Counted from the stretch's first letter, positions 12,640 to 24,339 are shown. The stretch is DNA of 64,000 bases from Halicephalobus mephisto (GCA_009193035.1 SWDT01000019.1:186001-250000), one strand, 5' to 3'. Notes: generated from the sequence alone by a model not told the origin. Numbers and translations: made by a program.

Positions 12640-13190
12640 GTGTGTTAAAAAAATCAATATAGGAGATTCCTATACTGGAATTTTTCTTTAAAAATAAAGT
12701 TTCCTAAGAATACACTATCCCTATGTTGATAATACCTCCTCTACATGTGAAGATATGCATCTTCAAAGTAAACTTATATTATAGATTTTTATACTGAAAT
12801 TTTTCTTTAAAACAAGAAGTTTTCTAAGGATACAATATCCCTATCTTGATAATACCTCCTCTACATGTGAAGATATGCATCCTCAAACTAAATCTATATG
12901 ATAGACTTTTATACCAAAATTTTTCTTTAAAACAAGAAGTTTTCTAAGGATACAATATCCCTATCTTGATAATACCTCCTCTACATGTGAAGATATGCAT
13001 CTTCAAAGTAAATCTATATGATAGACTTTTATACCGAAATTTTTCTTTAAAACAAGAAGCTGTCTGATTACAGAAGATCTTTATATTGACAATATCTCAT
13101 CTACATGTAGAGATATGTTTCCTCAAACTAAACTTATACGATGAACTCCAGTATGATATTTTTCCTAAAAAATAACAATTTACCTAATTA
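12640..13190. repeat. Tandem array of about 121-bp unit, four to five copies
   Basis: The unit contains TCCCTATCTTGATAATACCT, CTACATGTGAAGATATGCAT and TTTTTCTTTAAAACAAGAAG. Copies in the middle are nearly identical; the outer ones are degraded. Confidence 0.8.
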
Positions 13191-13334
13191 TAGGAGGCCA
13201 TTAATAAGTGTCTATCAAAAAGTCAAAGTCCATATTTGAAGAAAAGTAAATTTAAAAAACTTGTATGCTGGAAATTCCTCCAAAAGTAACAAGTTTTCTA
13301 AATACGGTTATGTGATATTTCTGTCTCAAGCATT

Positions 13335-13775
13335 TATGTTCCAATTTTAAAAGTTAAAACTGAAAAAATTGTTTATAATACTGTAATAAAACTCATAGAT
13401 TCTGAATTTGAAATCGGAATCGAAATTCAATTTTCAGAATCTAGGATTCTAAATTATATGGCATTTAAGCATCAGAGACTTGTATCATTGGCATTTATGT
13501 TCTGATTTTAAAATTACAACTCAAAAAAGCACTTATAATACTGTAATAAAACTCATAGATTCTGAATCTGAAATCGGAATCAAAATTCAACTTTCAGAAT
13601 CTAGGATTCTAAATTATATGGCATTTAAGCATCAGAGACTTGTATCATTGGCATTTATGTTCTGATTTTAAAGTTAAAACTGAAAAAATTGTTTATAATA
13701 CTGTAATAAAACTCATAGATTCTGAATCTGAAATCAGAATCGAAATTCAATTTTCAGAATCTAGGATTTTGAAGA
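13335..13775. repeat. Tandem array of about 160-bp unit, three copies
   Basis: ATACTGTAATAAAACTCATA followed by GATTCTGAATCTGAAATCGG recurs at about 13379, 13539 and 13698. Copies are highly similar, so the array looks recent. Confidence 0.8.
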
Positions 13776-14289
13776 CTAATTATGGATTTTAAATATATTT
13801 GAAATTTTACATAAAAACTTTATTAAAAAAATTGAAACTTATTTAAAACGGCTTTTAAAATACTATATAACAGATGTAAAGTTATTTAAAATTATTTATT
13901 TTTCAATTTTTGGATTAAAAGTGTAAAAATTAAAAAACAAAGATTCTGGACAAAAATTTTCTAAGATGCCAGATAAAGGAGATCCTTATTGACGATTGTT
14001 AACTTCGAAGTACTTTATGTAAGTTAATAAAAATAATTACAAAAATTTTTTTGTCGAAAATTTTTCCACAAATATGAATTTATCCAGATATGAAAAATCT
14101 CCATTTCAACAATCGTCCATCTGTGAAAAAATCTGTTTTAAAAGCACTCAATACGAAGAACACTTATATCGAAAATTCTTTCAAAAAATAACAATGTTCG
14201 AAAATGAAAGAATTTCCATATCAACAACCGTAGATTCAAAAAATTCTTATTTTAAAAATAGTTAATACATGGAATTTTTGCATTAAAAA

Positions 14290-15130
14290 TATAAAAAAAT
14301 AATTATTTTTTGAATATAGAAGATGTATATCGTCAATATTTGTTTTCAGAAAAATTTCTACTTTAAAAAAGTTAATATATAAGATTTCAACATCTGAAAT
14401 TTCGAATAAAATAATTATTTATCTCGATATAGAAGATGTATATCGTCAATATTTGGTTTTAGAAAAATTTTAATTTAAATATATCTAATATATAAAATTT
14501 CTACACTAAACCCTTTAAAAAAACTATTTATCTAGATATAGAAGACATATATGTCCCAATATCCACTTTTAAGAAAGTTTTTATCCCGAAAATATCCAGT
14601 ATATAGGGTTAGTATATGAAAATTTAAAAAATTAACATTTCTGAAAATGCAAAGTCTTATTTTATATCAAACTTCGTATATAAGGAAGTTTTTATCCCGA
14701 AAATATCCAGTATATAGGGTTAGTATATGAAAATTTAACAAATAATTATTTCTGAAAATACAGTCTTATTTTATATCAAACTTCGTATATGAGGAAGTTT
14801 TTATCCCGAAAAATTATTTTTAAAAACTCAAAATCTTATTTTATATCAAACTTCGTATATAAGAAAATTTTTATCCCGAAAATATCCATTATATAGAATT
14901 GGTATATAAAAATTTAACAAATAATTATTTCTGAAAATACAGTCTTATTTTATATCAAACTTCGTATATGAGGAAGTTTTTATCTCGAAAATATCCAGTA
15001 TATAGAATTGTTATGTAAAAATTTAACAAATAATTATTTCTGAAAATAAAAAGTTTTATTTTATATCAAACTTCGTATATAAGAAAATTTTTATCCCGAA
15101 AATATCCATTATATAGGATGTTTATGTCGG
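14290..15130. repeat. Tandem arrays of about 110-120 bp
   Basis: Two copies carrying ATAGAAGATGTATATCGTCA (14320, 14435) are followed by five or six copies of a unit with GTTTTTATCCCGAAAATATC, AGTATATAGG and TTATTTTATATCAAACTTCG (about 14565-15120). Confidence 0.75.
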
Positions 15131-15139
15131 AAAAATTTA

Positions 15140-15590
15140 AAATACCCTTGGATAGAGTAATTAAAGACAACGCTCATCTTTTGCGTATTTTTAAAGACAA
15201 TTAAACCAGGGTAACTCGAGTTGAACTCCGATAGACAGCTGGTTGTTTTGAAACTCGGACAGGTCAGTCGATCGAACCATTTCCGGCGACATCTTTATTG
15301 TTGAACAATTGACAAATAAAAGGTTTAGTTCAGTTTTGGTCCAATTCCAGAAATAATTGGTTCAATCAGGACCGGCTAAACTCGGAAAAAATAAAGACCG
15401 GTCAAGGAGAAAGATCGCCTTAGGGTGAAAATTGAGTGGACAAACAAAGGAGGTATATTTGTAAAAAATAGTTAACCTTTGTTGATTTTGTCAAAAATAA
15501 GATCAGCTTGGATCGAGAACAACAGTTGAAAGATGAATAATGAGGGCTGTTTGGACAAAGTTCGTCGACGCCCCCACATTGTTTTTTACG
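15140..15590. other. Less AT-rich intergenic island, no gene seen
   Basis: Average composition, no long open frame on either strand and no RNA gene fold that I can recognise. It may be an old mobile-element fragment or regulatory sequence. Confidence 0.3.
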
Positions 15591-15599
15591 TATAAAAAA

Positions 15600-17095
15600 T
15601 ACTTTCGTAAAATCACATAATTAAAAAATTAAAAAATTAAAAATCGTTTTTTAAATTGTCTAGATATGGATTTTCAAAAGCCCTTAAAAATTCAAAAATT
15701 CTAGTAATACAAATTTGATTTTTTTTTCGAAATTGTTTAACTACGAATTTTTGAAATTTTTGAAATTTTTATAAATTTTGATTTTTGTAAAATTATTTCG
15801 AAACAAATTTTCAAAAGTCCGTAAAACTTTAAAAATTCTAGTTATACAAATTTGTTTTTTTTCGAAATTGTTTAACTACGAATTTCCAAAATTTTGATTT
15901 TTGTAAAATTATTTCGAAACAAATTTTCAAAAGTCCTTAAAACTTCAAAAATTCTAGTTATACAAATTTGAATTTTTTCGAAATTGTTTAACTACGAATT
16001 TCCAAAATTTTACTAGTTTTTATAATTTTTAAAAATTTAAATTTTTGTAAAATTATTTCAATATGATTTTTCAAAATTTTTATAAATTTTAATTTTTGTA
16101 AAATTGTTTAACTACGAATTTTCAAAATTTTACAAGTTTTTATAACTTTTAAAAATTCCTATTATAGAAATTTGAATTTTTTAAAAATAATTACATCACG
16201 ATAAATTTTGGGTATTTTTAAAAACTCACAGAGTTCGAAGTTTCAGATGTTCGAATTGGAAACTTCCATAAGAGTCTGCATCTGAAAATTTTTCATTAAA
16301 TTCTGAAAAATATAAAATTTGTCACGAAATTAAAGTAATTTTTAATAAATTTTTATTTCTTAATAAATTTGGAAATGTTTGAAAATTTGCATAAAATTAA
16401 GGAAAATTTTTGATTTTTTTATTTTATTTTGAAATTTTTAAAGAACTGAATATTTTTAGAAATTTTTCTCCGATTCTGAAAAATTCTAAAAACTTAAAAA
16501 ATTTTAAGATTCTAGAAGATGCGATGAAATTTTTAAAGATTTCAGAATTTTCTATAGGATTTTGGAAAATTCTAGGACTTTCGATGAGATTCTGGAAAGT
16601 TTTAACAATTTCTGCAGTATTTTAGGATATTCTAAAAACTTCCAGGAAGTTATATAAAACTTCAACAACTTGTATAAAATCTATGAAAATCTTCGAAAGT
16701 TACAAAAAGTTTTAACAATTTCTACAGTATCATAGAGTATTCTAAAAACTTCCAGGAAGTTATATAAAACTTCAAAAACTTGTATAAAATCTATGAAAAT
16801 CTTTGAAAGTTAAAAAAGTTTTAACAATTTCTACAGTATCATAGAGTACTCTAAAAACTTCCAGGAAGTTATATAAAACTTCAGAAACTTGTATAAAATC
16901 TATGAAAATCTTCGAAAATTACAAAAAGTTTTAACAATTTCTACAGTATCATAGAGTACTCTAAAAACTTCCAGGAAGTTATATAAAACTTCAAAAACTT
17001 GTATAAAATCTATGAAAATCTTCGAAAGTTAAAAAAGTTTTAACAATTTCTACAGTATTATAGAGTACTCTAAAAACTTCCATAAAATTCCCGAC
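15600..17095. repeat. Irregular AT-rich repeats, then a 110-bp tandem array
   Basis: 15700-16150 repeats TTCGAAATTGTTTAACTACG in four or five imperfect copies. At 16636-17090 a 110-bp unit with CTTCCAGGAAGTTATATAAA and TTTTAACAATTTCTACAGTA occurs four times with very few differences. Confidence 0.75.
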
Positions 17096-17969
17096 AATTT
17101 TCGAACGTTCCAATTGATCCTACTATGTTCCAAAAATTTCAAAGAATTCTTTTGACACGAAAACTATTTGTCATGTACACGCGGAAGAAAAATAATAATT
17201 GCTTTGACTTTTCGAAAAAAATCGGTAATTGCCTTAAGGAATTTTTTTGAATAAAAAAAAAAGAAAATTGTTCGAAAATTACTGGTTTTTGAAAATTCGA
17301 ATGCCGTTTTGGTTCGATTTGAAGGACTCGGAAACGGAGTCATCGACCGATCTCGGGACCACTTGAGGCTTTTGTCGAGATCGGGTTCTGTAGAGGTTTC
17401 AACAAGAATTTTCGAAGCAATTCTGTCGTGAAAAATATTGTTTTTCGTTTAAAAACACAAAAATTCACAGATAATTTTAATTCGAAAAAATTAAATTATT
17501 TTTTAATTGAAATTTTAAAAAATAAAAAAAAATAAACTTAAAAAATAAAAAAAAATAATTAATTTTAAAAAATAAAAAAAATTAATTTTTAAAATTTTGA
17601 AATAATTAATTTTTAAAATTTGATTTTTATTTTTAAAAATTTTTTTATTTTTATTTTTTAATTATTTCGTTAAGTTTATTTAAAAATATATTTCTTAAAA
17701 ATTAAAAAAGATAAAATTAAAGAAAATTGAGCGAGATAACTTTCTCCGAAATTTGCAATCAGCTGTTTCGGATCTTTTCGGAGACTGGCAATTATGAAAT
17801 TTGACTCAAAACCTGCCTCAGGAATTTAGGAAATCTGAGGTGATTAATCTAAAAATTCAAAAAGACAAATTGGTGGAAGCACTCGAGATCGGTTCAAGTG
17901 GATTAAAAATTGAGAAAAATTTTCCTGAAGATGTTTGTCGCAAAAAGTGGAAAAGTTTTTAAAAATAAA

Positions 17970-18710
17970 GTACCTGAGGCACAGGGGACCTAACTTAGGA
18001 TAATAGTGATGCTGTTCAGAAGTCAGAAGAACAACAATAAAATCGAATTGTTAAAAATTATTGTTAATTAGTTTTTTATTATTTAATTATTCAAAAAAAA
18101 TTAAAAATAATAATTTCTACAGAACTAGTCAATTAAAAAAATGTTAGATTCTCTTACAGTAACTATCATTACAATAACTTTTCAAAAACTATGATCTTTA
18201 TTAATAAGTGATAATATTATTGCAGAAAATAAAAAATTAAAAAAAAAAAATCCCTGAGGCACAGGGACCCAACTTAGGATAATAGTGATGATGTTCGGAA
18301 GGCAGAAAGAAGAATAACAAAATCGAATTATTAAAAGAAATAATAATTTCTACAGAACTAGTCAATTAAAAAAAATGTTAAATTCTCTTACAGTAACTTT
18401 TCAAAAACTATGATCTTTATTAATAAGTGATAATATTATTGCAGAAAGTAAAAAAATTTCAAAACAAAAATCCCTAAAACCCAAGAAATCAACTTTATCA
18501 ATTTGCAGCAGTGACGTCATTCAGAAGTCAGAAAAACAACAATAAAGCTGAATTATTATAAATTGCTATTAATTAGTTTTGTATTGTTTGATTAGTCGAG
18601 TAAACCGAGTTATAATTCCTACAGAACCAGTCAATTAAGAAAAGCACGTCAGATTCCCTTGCAATGTTCCGTAAAATCGGGTTTTGAAGAAAAACTGGAA
18701 TTAAATAAAA
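17970..18710. repeat. Long-unit tandem repeat, about 230-280 bp, three copies
   Basis: The unit contains CCTGAGGCACAGGG, ACTTAGGATAATAGTGATG, ACAGAACTAGTCAATTAA and GATCTTTATTAATAAGTG. Copies begin near 17970, 18250 and 18470; the third is the most diverged. Confidence 0.7.
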
Positions 18711-18829
18711 ATACAAAAGATCAATGAGATCAAAAAAATATATTTTAAAGATAAAAAAAACTTGAATAATTGAACAAAATAAAATTGAACAAAATTGAAC
18801 AAAATAAAATTGAATAAAATTGAATCGTT

Positions 18830-19420
18830 TCAGTCGACGAATTCAACGAGAGCGCTCTCGGTCGTTGAAAACAGTTTTATTCAATTCAAATCAAGTATGA
18901 AAGTGCGTGGACTGGTCAACTTGAAACAGACACGATAAATTTCGTCAATTGTCCCAAACAACGATTTTCTCGAATCGAACAGGGCTCTTCGCCTGTGGGG
19001 AACTTCCTTGCTTAGGTTCTTGGATAAAGTTACGAAAAATCAAATGAAACTCAACAATCTTGCAGAACTTGCTAGATAGTATGGGAACTTTGAAGAAGAT
19101 TGTAAACATAAAATTCTGCAGGTTTTGGTCTTGACTGGAAAGTTCTAGAAAGTCGTGTAGAGGAAAATATTTCAAAATTATACGAAAAAAATTAATATTT
19201 TTATAATAATAAATTTAGAAACATGTAAACACAAAATTTTACAATTTTTGGTCTTGACTGGAAAGTTCTAAAAAATCGTGATGAAAAAAATATTTCAAAA
19301 TTATACAATAAAAATTGATATTTTTATAATAATAAATTTAGAAACATGTAGACATAAAATTTTACAATTCTTGGTCTTGACTGGAAAGTCCTAAAAAGTC
19401 GTGTTAAGACAATTTTTAAA
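18830..19420. repeat. Tandem array of about 121-bp unit, three copies
   Basis: TTTTGGTCTTGACTGGAAAG recurs near 19122, 19245 and 19370. The stretch just before, near 18850, has a palindrome centred on GAGAGCGCTCTC within AACGAGAGCGCTCTCGGTCGTT. No gene is supported here. Confidence 0.65.
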
Positions 19421-20222
19421 ACCTTTTTGCAGTTTTATTTTTAATAATACTATTTTGGAAATTTTGAATGTTTTTGGAACTTTGAAAAATCAGGTATAAA
19501 ATCTTCTACTTTTAGGTCTCAACTGGAAAATCCAAAAAAATTATGTCGAAGAAATTTCTTCAAAAATCTCATCGCAGACATGTTTGTGTCATAATAGTAT
19601 GACTGATCCGAACAATCGGTTGATGGATTGCTCGAGGACAGTAGGATGCATCTGAGCTATTTCAAACAGTTAAGCAAAACGAAAAAAAATAAAATTTTTT
19701 TGATCTTTGAAAAAGTAAAAAACCTTGCGGAAGTTTGGGAGAAAGTAAGGGGATTGATGGATGGGTCCTCGATGGTCGAGAAATTGAATCAAATCCGGTT
19801 AGCTTTACTTGCGCAACCTAAGTGCAAACGAAAACGGTAAACAAATTACTCAGATCCATTCAATCATTATCATAGTCCTTTCGTTGTTGAAAAACGAACA
19901 ATTTTTAAATCAGATTATTATAAAATTTAAAATAAATATATATTATAAAACAAAATAACTATGTATTATAATATTTAAAATAAATATAAATTATAATATT
20001 TAAAATAAATATAAAAATTAAAATTTTTTTCAAATGTTGTTTTAAAAATTTCACTGGATTCTGGAAAGGTGCTAAGAATAATTATAACATGCTAGAAGAC
20101 TCAAGAATTCTTCGTCAGATCATTGAAATTTTTAAAATAGTCAAATTATAAAGTATGTTATTTAAAATTGCATTTTTCTGTCAACAAAATCGAAAGTGAA
20201 AAAATATAAAATTAACGGGTTG

Positions 20223-20409
20223 TACGACAGTTGATCCCCTGTATTTCGTAATATTCATTTAATTTCTTTTGTTTTTATATTTTTAAATTAAATTAACTTA
20301 ATATTTCAGTTAAGTAAGAAAATAGCGATTGAAAAAGAAAGAAATTCGAAATCAGTGAAAATTAAAAAGAAAAACAAGGGGAAAATACCGCTGGAGGGTA
20401 ACTGTCGTA
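20223..20409. mobile_element. MITE, copy A of a TA-inserted family (about 187 bp)
   Basis: TA|CGACAGTTGATCCCC on the left and its counterpart CCTCCAGCGGTATTT... on the right (read inward as TACGACAGTTACCCTCC) bound an AT-rich non-coding core. TA flanks both ends (20223-20224, 20408-20409). A second copy with the same ends lies at 35835-36033 inside unc-53, which makes the family call secure. TA target sites suggest a Tc1/mariner-type transposase acting in trans. Confidence 0.75.
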
Positions 20410-20429
20410 GAGCTCATTAACACATTCAC

Positions 20430-20540
20430 ATCCACGTGCATACCCGGGTATGCACACAGTAACCCACAGAAACAAAAATACCCGGGTATCCACACAGTAA
20501 CCCACAGAAACGAAATATGTGCATATCCGGGTATGCACGT
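20430..20540. repeat. Palindrome-rich short repeat block
   Basis: A perfect 20-bp palindrome, GTGCATACCCGGGTATGCAC (20436-20455), is followed by two tandem copies of a unit with TACCCGGGTAT and CACACAGTAACCCACAGAAAC, and then by a near copy of the palindrome (GTGCATATCCGGGTATGCAC, from about 20519). Confidence 0.75.
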
Positions 20541-20714
20541 ACATTGTGCAACAAAAGACCTCTGAGTTACTGAAAAATGACTCGGACGTGAATGTGTTAA
20601 CGAAGAGCGAAGAGAAAACCGAGATCCATGTCCTGTGCCCAGGCGAAAAAGGAAGATCTGACCAAAGGCCCCACAACGAAAGAGAAAGGACGTACGAAGA
20701 GAATATTTGTCACG

Positions 20715-21038
20715 AGTTTTCTGAAATCACATCTGACTGAATGGAATCAACACGTAAGAACTCCTGATCATAGTTTTTATATTTTTTGATTCTGAGTGCA
20801 ATCAATGGCAGGATTCTATTCCAACAAAAATTGATCTTAACTAAATGTAGTCAACGTGTTTGGACCATGTTTTTTTCGTTAACAAAGTTTAGTACGTTGA
20901 TTATACTTAGTTACGATCAATCTTCTGTTGGAATACAATCCTGCCATCGATTGCACTCAGAATCAAATAATATAACAACTCTGATCAGAGATTCTTACAT
21001 ATTGATTCCATTCAGTCAGATGTGATTTTAGAAAACTT
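20715..21038. mobile_element. Foldback element with about 145-bp inverted arms
   Basis: The left arm (about 20715-20860, starting GAGTTTTCTGAAATCACATC) and right arm (about 20893-21038, ending GTGATTTTAGAAAACT) are reverse complements over nearly their whole length with scattered mismatches. A short loop near 20870-20890 separates them. Inner words such as GAATGGAATCAA, CTGATCA, CAATCAATGGCAGGATT and CAACGTG all recur inverted. There is no coding capacity, so it looks like a long-arm MITE/foldback transposon. Confidence 0.85.
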
Positions 21039-21039
21039 G

Positions 21040-22080
21040 TATACATTTAATTTCAAGTTGTTAAGTTATCGGTTATTATCAAGTCCTCAAAAGTTTTGCA
21101 ATCCGTAATCTTTGTAGGAATAGTTCGTCATCTGATCTCGGACGGCACGACAGAAGATAAAGTCGAAGATAGCAGTAGTGGAGAACAGCAGATGAATCAT
21201 CAATGCCAAGAAGCAAGCGGACCTCTACGCTTCACTATTAATGTGTCTGATTCGCATTTTGGGTTTATCGTAATTACATAATGCTTTAAGTAATCGCAAT
21301 GTACTATGTATTATGTATTATGTATTATGTAGTATATCTTATGTGTTATGTATTATATCTGATACATGATGTATTTGTTCACGGGTGCATTCATTAGCTG
21401 CCAGAGTGCCCTTGGATAAGCAACCTTGATCCCAACACGGATGCTTGTGGTAGCTACTTTCATATATGGAGTTGGATCCTAGTTCTTGTTCTTGTTTTTA
21501 TTATCCTATTTATTTGTAACACTGATTACAAATAAAGTTTCTCATCGAAGGATTAACAGTATTATGTCTTGTATCTTGCTTTACTGCGGTTGCTATAATC
21601 ATCACTTTTTTCGGTTGAATTACCCAAGTTCGAAGCAATAAAGAGACCGATGTAAATCAGTAATAAGAAGGATTACTGTTTATTTTTGTGAAATTATTTT
21701 TAACATCTGATAGAAAAGTCACCGATCCAGAGAAATTGTTACAGTTTTTAATGAAATTTATCGATTATGTTTGAATTTTACTGCGAGTTTATGATAAGAT
21801 TTAATTACCCAAGTTCGAAGCAATAAAGAGACGGATGCAAATCAGTAATAAGAAGGATTATTACGTTTATCGGACAGCACGGTAGAAGATAAAGTCACAT
21901 GCCGTTTACATTTCAATCTTGCTGAATTGATGTCAATAATTTTTCCAATGTCAAAAAACAAATCACTCTACATAGAAAGGTGAAAACTATGCCTTCGAGG
22001 TATTTGTTTGTAGTATATCTGTGATTATTTTTTCGATCGAACAATCGAGGGAATTCTCCAGAGGAAATTGACACAGATGA
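21040..22080. other. Intergenic region with dispersed element fragments and possible LTR remnant
   Basis: The motif TCGGAC.GCACG..AGAAGATAAAGTC occurs at about 21139 and again at 21872. A roughly 70-bp segment starting with an SL1-like sequence occurs twice (21613 and 21798). The stretch 21300-21560 has ATGTATT microrepeats and an AATAAAG signal and could be a degraded LTR, but I cannot define its ends. No coding gene is supported. Confidence 0.45.
21613..21868 (+). repeat. Two copies of a 70-bp segment headed by an SL1-like sequence
   Basis: Copies at 21613-21683 and 21798-21868 share AATTACCCAAGTTCGAAG, then CAATAAAGAGAC and AATCAGTAATAAGAAGGATTA. Their first 22 bases match the nematode SL1 leader at 19 of 22 positions each, with different mismatches. 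No GT donor follows the SL1-like part, so these are not intact SL RNA genes. Confidence 0.6.
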
Positions 22081-22131
22081 TTGATCACGAGAATCTTGTT
22101 ATTTTTATTTTTTGTTTCAATTGATTCAAAA

Positions 22132-23188
22132 ATGACTTCTTTGATGATGTCAGATTTCGTCAATCAGAATCTTCGAAGAATTCTCTCTGAAGCTGGTGAT
22201 TTTGTTCCTTCTGAATTCGGATTCTGGAGCCGGATTCCGAAGCCGAAAATCGAAAAAATCGACTTCGGAAATGAGTGTTTTTTCGGATTCAGGAAAAACG
22301 GAGAACCTTATTTAGTTTTCGTCCAAGTGAAGCAACATCTGAAAAAAGTCTTCAACTTGTTTTCAGAAGACCACCTAAGAACGCTCATCGAGAAACTGAA
22401 CATCTCCTTCGTCGACCCTACTGTGGATGAACAGCAGGCCCTTCTACCGTATGTCCTCGTCCAGGACCTGAAGTTGATTTCTTTGACGGATTCTGAACGG
22501 CTTCTGGGAATCATCCAGACCTTGATCGGAAAAAAAGAAGTTTTTCTAAACTCCATCAAACCTCATCTGAATTCGGCCGTTGTTGAACATTATTGTTTCG
22601 GAGGAAATTCTGGCAGATTTTATTTCGAACTTCCGCGAGAATCCAGAAGAATTGAATGCTCCACTTGCTTCAGTCTCTTCTATCCTGTGGATTTCGTCAG
22701 ACATTCCCATTTTATCGAAAAAGGAAAAACTGTCCAATGGGGCTTCGATCCGGCAAATTGGAGGAATTTTCTCTGGATTGTGTCCCGAAACGAAAACAAT
22801 TCAAATTTATCGATTATCAACGAAAAATTGGCCCTGGATTTGAACGACTCTAATCTCAACCAAGATCCCGAATGTCCCGTCTGGGCAGAAATCGAAGACG
22901 TTATAAACACGAATTCCACCAGTTACAGTATGAATAACGAAGAATTCAGGAAGTTTATTAATGTAGTTTTGAATTATAAAAAATCGGATTTTAGGCCCGA
23001 TGATAATCGAAATGATAAAATGCGGAAAATTCAAGGAAATCGAAATACGGGCTGTCAAGGAACTTTTCGAAAAAACCATCGACAGTCGTCTCAGGACCCT
23101 GATCGCAGAACGAGAACAACTTCTCAACGAAATCGAAATTTTGAAAACTGAACTTCGCAAAATTGAGAACAACCTTCCAAGGATCTAA
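22132..23188 (+). CDS. Ski/Sno-family transcriptional co-regulator (DAF-5-like)
   Basis: Two exons, 22132..22927 and 22995..23188, joined across a 67-base intron (donor A|GTATGAA, acceptor GATTTTAG, phase 1), encode 329 residues. The unspliced frame instead runs into a low-quality Arg/Gln tail, which supports the intron. Residues about 30-135 look like the Ski/Sno/Dac DNA-binding-fold (DHD) domain. Residues about 155-210 match the Smad4-binding (SAND-like) domain: ECSTC...PVDFVRHSH...VQWGFDPANWR. The Cys-x2-Cys and His-Ser-His zinc ligands are intact. The C-terminus is a predicted coiled coil (AEREQLLNEIEILKTELRKI), as in other Ski proteins. In C. elegans the Ski/Sno protein is DAF-5, which acts in the nucleus with DAF-3 in the dauer TGF-beta pathway. 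This protein is short for the family. The start is the first ATG in frame behind a T-rich, stop-free stretch. Confidence 0.85.
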
Positions 23189-23214
23189 GTACTGTATTTT
23201 CTAAATTAATAATC

Positions 23215-24065
23215 ACGTAATAACCTAAGGTTACTGTAGCTGCCGTTATTCTTAAAAGGGATTACTGTAAATATTTTTACTTTTTAAGACTACTGTAAAT
23301 ATCTTTACTTTTTAAGACTACTGTAAATATTTTTACTTTCTAAGGTTACTGTAAATATTTTTACTTTTTAAGACTACTGTAAATATTTTTACTTCCTAAG
23401 GTTACTGTAAATATTTTTACTTTTTAAGACTACTGTAAATATTTTTACTTCCTAAGATTACTGTAATTAGTACAACAATGAAGAAAGATTACTGTAAATG
23501 ACATTACGAAATAAAATTGGGTTATTGTAAGTGATATTAAGATAGGATTGCAATAGTTAATCAAACTAATAAAAAAGATTACTGTAATTGCAATTGATTA
23601 ATAAATTTGTTTCACTATAATTAACATGACCTAAAATATAATTACCGTAGTTATTACTGCTTAGTGAAATTGGATTACTGTAGCTAATATTACTTAGTGG
23701 AATTATACTACTGTAGTTAATACTATTTAGTGAAAGATGTTACTGTAATTAATGCTGTCTAAAAATATGGTTACTGTAGTTATTACTGCTTAGTAAAATT
23801 GGATTACTGTAGCTAATATTACTTAGTGGAATTGTACTATTGTAATTATTACTACTTACTGAAAGATGTTACTGTAATTAACATAACCTGAAAATATAAT
23901 TACTGTAATTATTACTATTTAGTAAAATAAATTACTGTAGTTAATATTACTGAATAAAAGAAATTACAGTAGTTACGGTAATTAATACTACTTGTTAAAA
24001 CTGTATTACTGTACCATATTACTCTAATTATTGTCATTCAAAAAAAGGATACTGTAGCCAATTTA
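23215..24065. repeat. Degenerate TTACTGTA repeat block
   Basis: TTACTGTA or ACTACTGTA recurs about 25-30 times. The start (23230-23460) is a regular 40-46 bp array with CTGTAAATATTTTTACTTTT and TAAGGTTACTGTAAAT; the rest has variable spacing (GGATTACTGTAGCTAATATT and similar). It directly follows the Ski/Sno stop codon. Confidence 0.75.
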
Positions 24066-24339
24066 ATTTCCTTGAATGTTCCATTTGAATTTCTCACGAA
24101 TCTTCTGTTTCCAAAAAATTTAAAATACCCGAGTCATTTTTTGAAAGATGTTGAAATGGCCTCGTCTCGGACCCTAATTGAAATTTTGGTTCTTTATTGA
24201 GCTCTGGCATCTTTCAAAGCCGATTTTGGCCAGCTGAAACAAGGATGAACCCAAAAGGAAAGCACCAGTTGGGTTTTTCTTTGAGTATTTTATAGATTAC
24301 TTTTTTCCAGAGAAGATAGTAAAAATAATCTTTCCAGAT

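Noticed and set aside
20362..20676. 104-codon minus-strand frame across the palindrome block
   Set aside because: It runs through repeats and palindromes and into a MITE end, with no signal or domain.
21300..21560. Complete LTR retrotransposon
   Set aside because: Only an AATAAAG signal and scattered repeats are visible; no paired LTR, primer-binding site or gag/pol frame.
22081..23151. Single-exon version of the Ski/Sno gene starting at TTG
   Set aside because: TTG is not a credible start here. The unspliced C-terminus is low-complexity, while splicing at 22927|22995 yields a coiled coil typical of the family.
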